The notes under the pieces were generated by a model. That model had not been told where the DNA came from. It saw only the letters and a program-made list of their open reading frames with translations, and searched no databases. From assembly GCA_014879655.1 (NCBI GenBank), contig JACSRS010000098.1:1-44173 (forward strand): a stretch of DNA of 44,173 nucleotides. The letters run 5' to 3'. Source of the DNA: Burkholderiaceae bacterium. Its GTDB lineage: Bacteria; Pseudomonadota; Gammaproteobacteria; Burkholderiales; Burkholderiaceae_C. Below, piece after piece: positions 44,172-44,173 of the stretch; within the stretch, counting starts at the first letter, position 1; each line of letters opens with the position of its first letter. Both the position numbers and the translations under genes were made by a program.

Positions 44172-44173
44172 GC

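Noticed and set aside
42486-44173. Genomic island acquired by recent horizontal transfer
   Set aside because: No integrase, tRNA, direct repeat or insertion sequence at the edge, and a gene is truncated exactly at the break; a chimeric join explains this more simply, though it is not proven.

Overview
The first ~42.5 kb is GC-rich and reads as a chromosomal segment of a betaproteobacterium, order Burkholderiales and probably Comamonadaceae-like. The grounds are gene order (phoH-ybeY; tyrS / M23 peptidase / anmK / erpA; rplM-rpsI; ahcY-tlyA-metF behind an SAH riboswitch), a paaABCDE ring epoxidase operon, a polyhydroxyalkanoate-system protein, and dispersed short repeats of a kind common in that group. 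Every function was inferred from the sequence; no database search was run.

Layout. 1-2.4 kb: phoH 3' end, ybeY, dtd and a cation-diffusion-facilitator exporter. 2.4-5.9 kb: a FixL-like histidine kinase and FixJ-like regulator, then an exported GlcG/HbpS-like protein behind a strong inverted repeat, and an exported ankyrin protein. 5.9-12.3 kb: housekeeping genes (tyrS, M23 endopeptidase, anmK, erpA, bactofilin, a coiled-coil membrane protein, rpsI, rplM). 12.5-17.5 kb: rlmJ and paaABCDE, with a palindromic operator before the operon and a hairpin terminator after it. 17.5-22.8 kb: methionine/SAM-cycle genes (metY, rlpA, metF, tlyA, ahcY) with an SAH riboswitch in front of ahcY. 22.9-27.6 kb: cytochrome b561, an MBL-fold hydrolase with its TetR regulator, a TfoX-N protein, a DUF2917 protein and a divergent LysR regulator. 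27.6-33.7 kb: ppk2 behind an FNR-like box, 5-formyl-THF cyclo-ligase, slt, and a wax-ester synthase/DGAT-type acyltransferase divergent from an acyl-CoA-binding protein. 33.7-40.1 kb: a compact six-gene minus-strand operon (argE, molybdopterin oxidoreductase, lipoprotein aminopeptidase, PHA-system protein, CaiB CoA-transferase, VOC protein). 40.2-42.5 kb: an M20 amidohydrolase and an M14-like DUF2817 peptidase.

The last ~1.7 kb (about 42,490-44,173) is a different, AT-rich DNA, probably Bacteroidota-like. It carries one minus-strand frame that joins an ImmA/IrrE metallopeptidase domain to a YgfK-like (putative selenate reductase subunit) domain. The YgfK part is cut off exactly at the compositional break and reads on into the antisense of the neighbouring peptidase gene. 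I read this as a chimeric contig end with a probable second join inside it, not as a new fusion system.

The most interesting native signals are: (i) a short dispersed repeat, six copies with identical internal spacing, that also sits in frame inside several proteins; (ii) a set of promoter-like hexamers placed 6-7 nt before start codons that lack Shine-Dalgarno sequences, suggesting leaderless transcripts at tight divergent gene pairs; and (iii) the riboswitch-headed operon combining ahcY, an rRNA methyltransferase-like gene, metF and rlpA.
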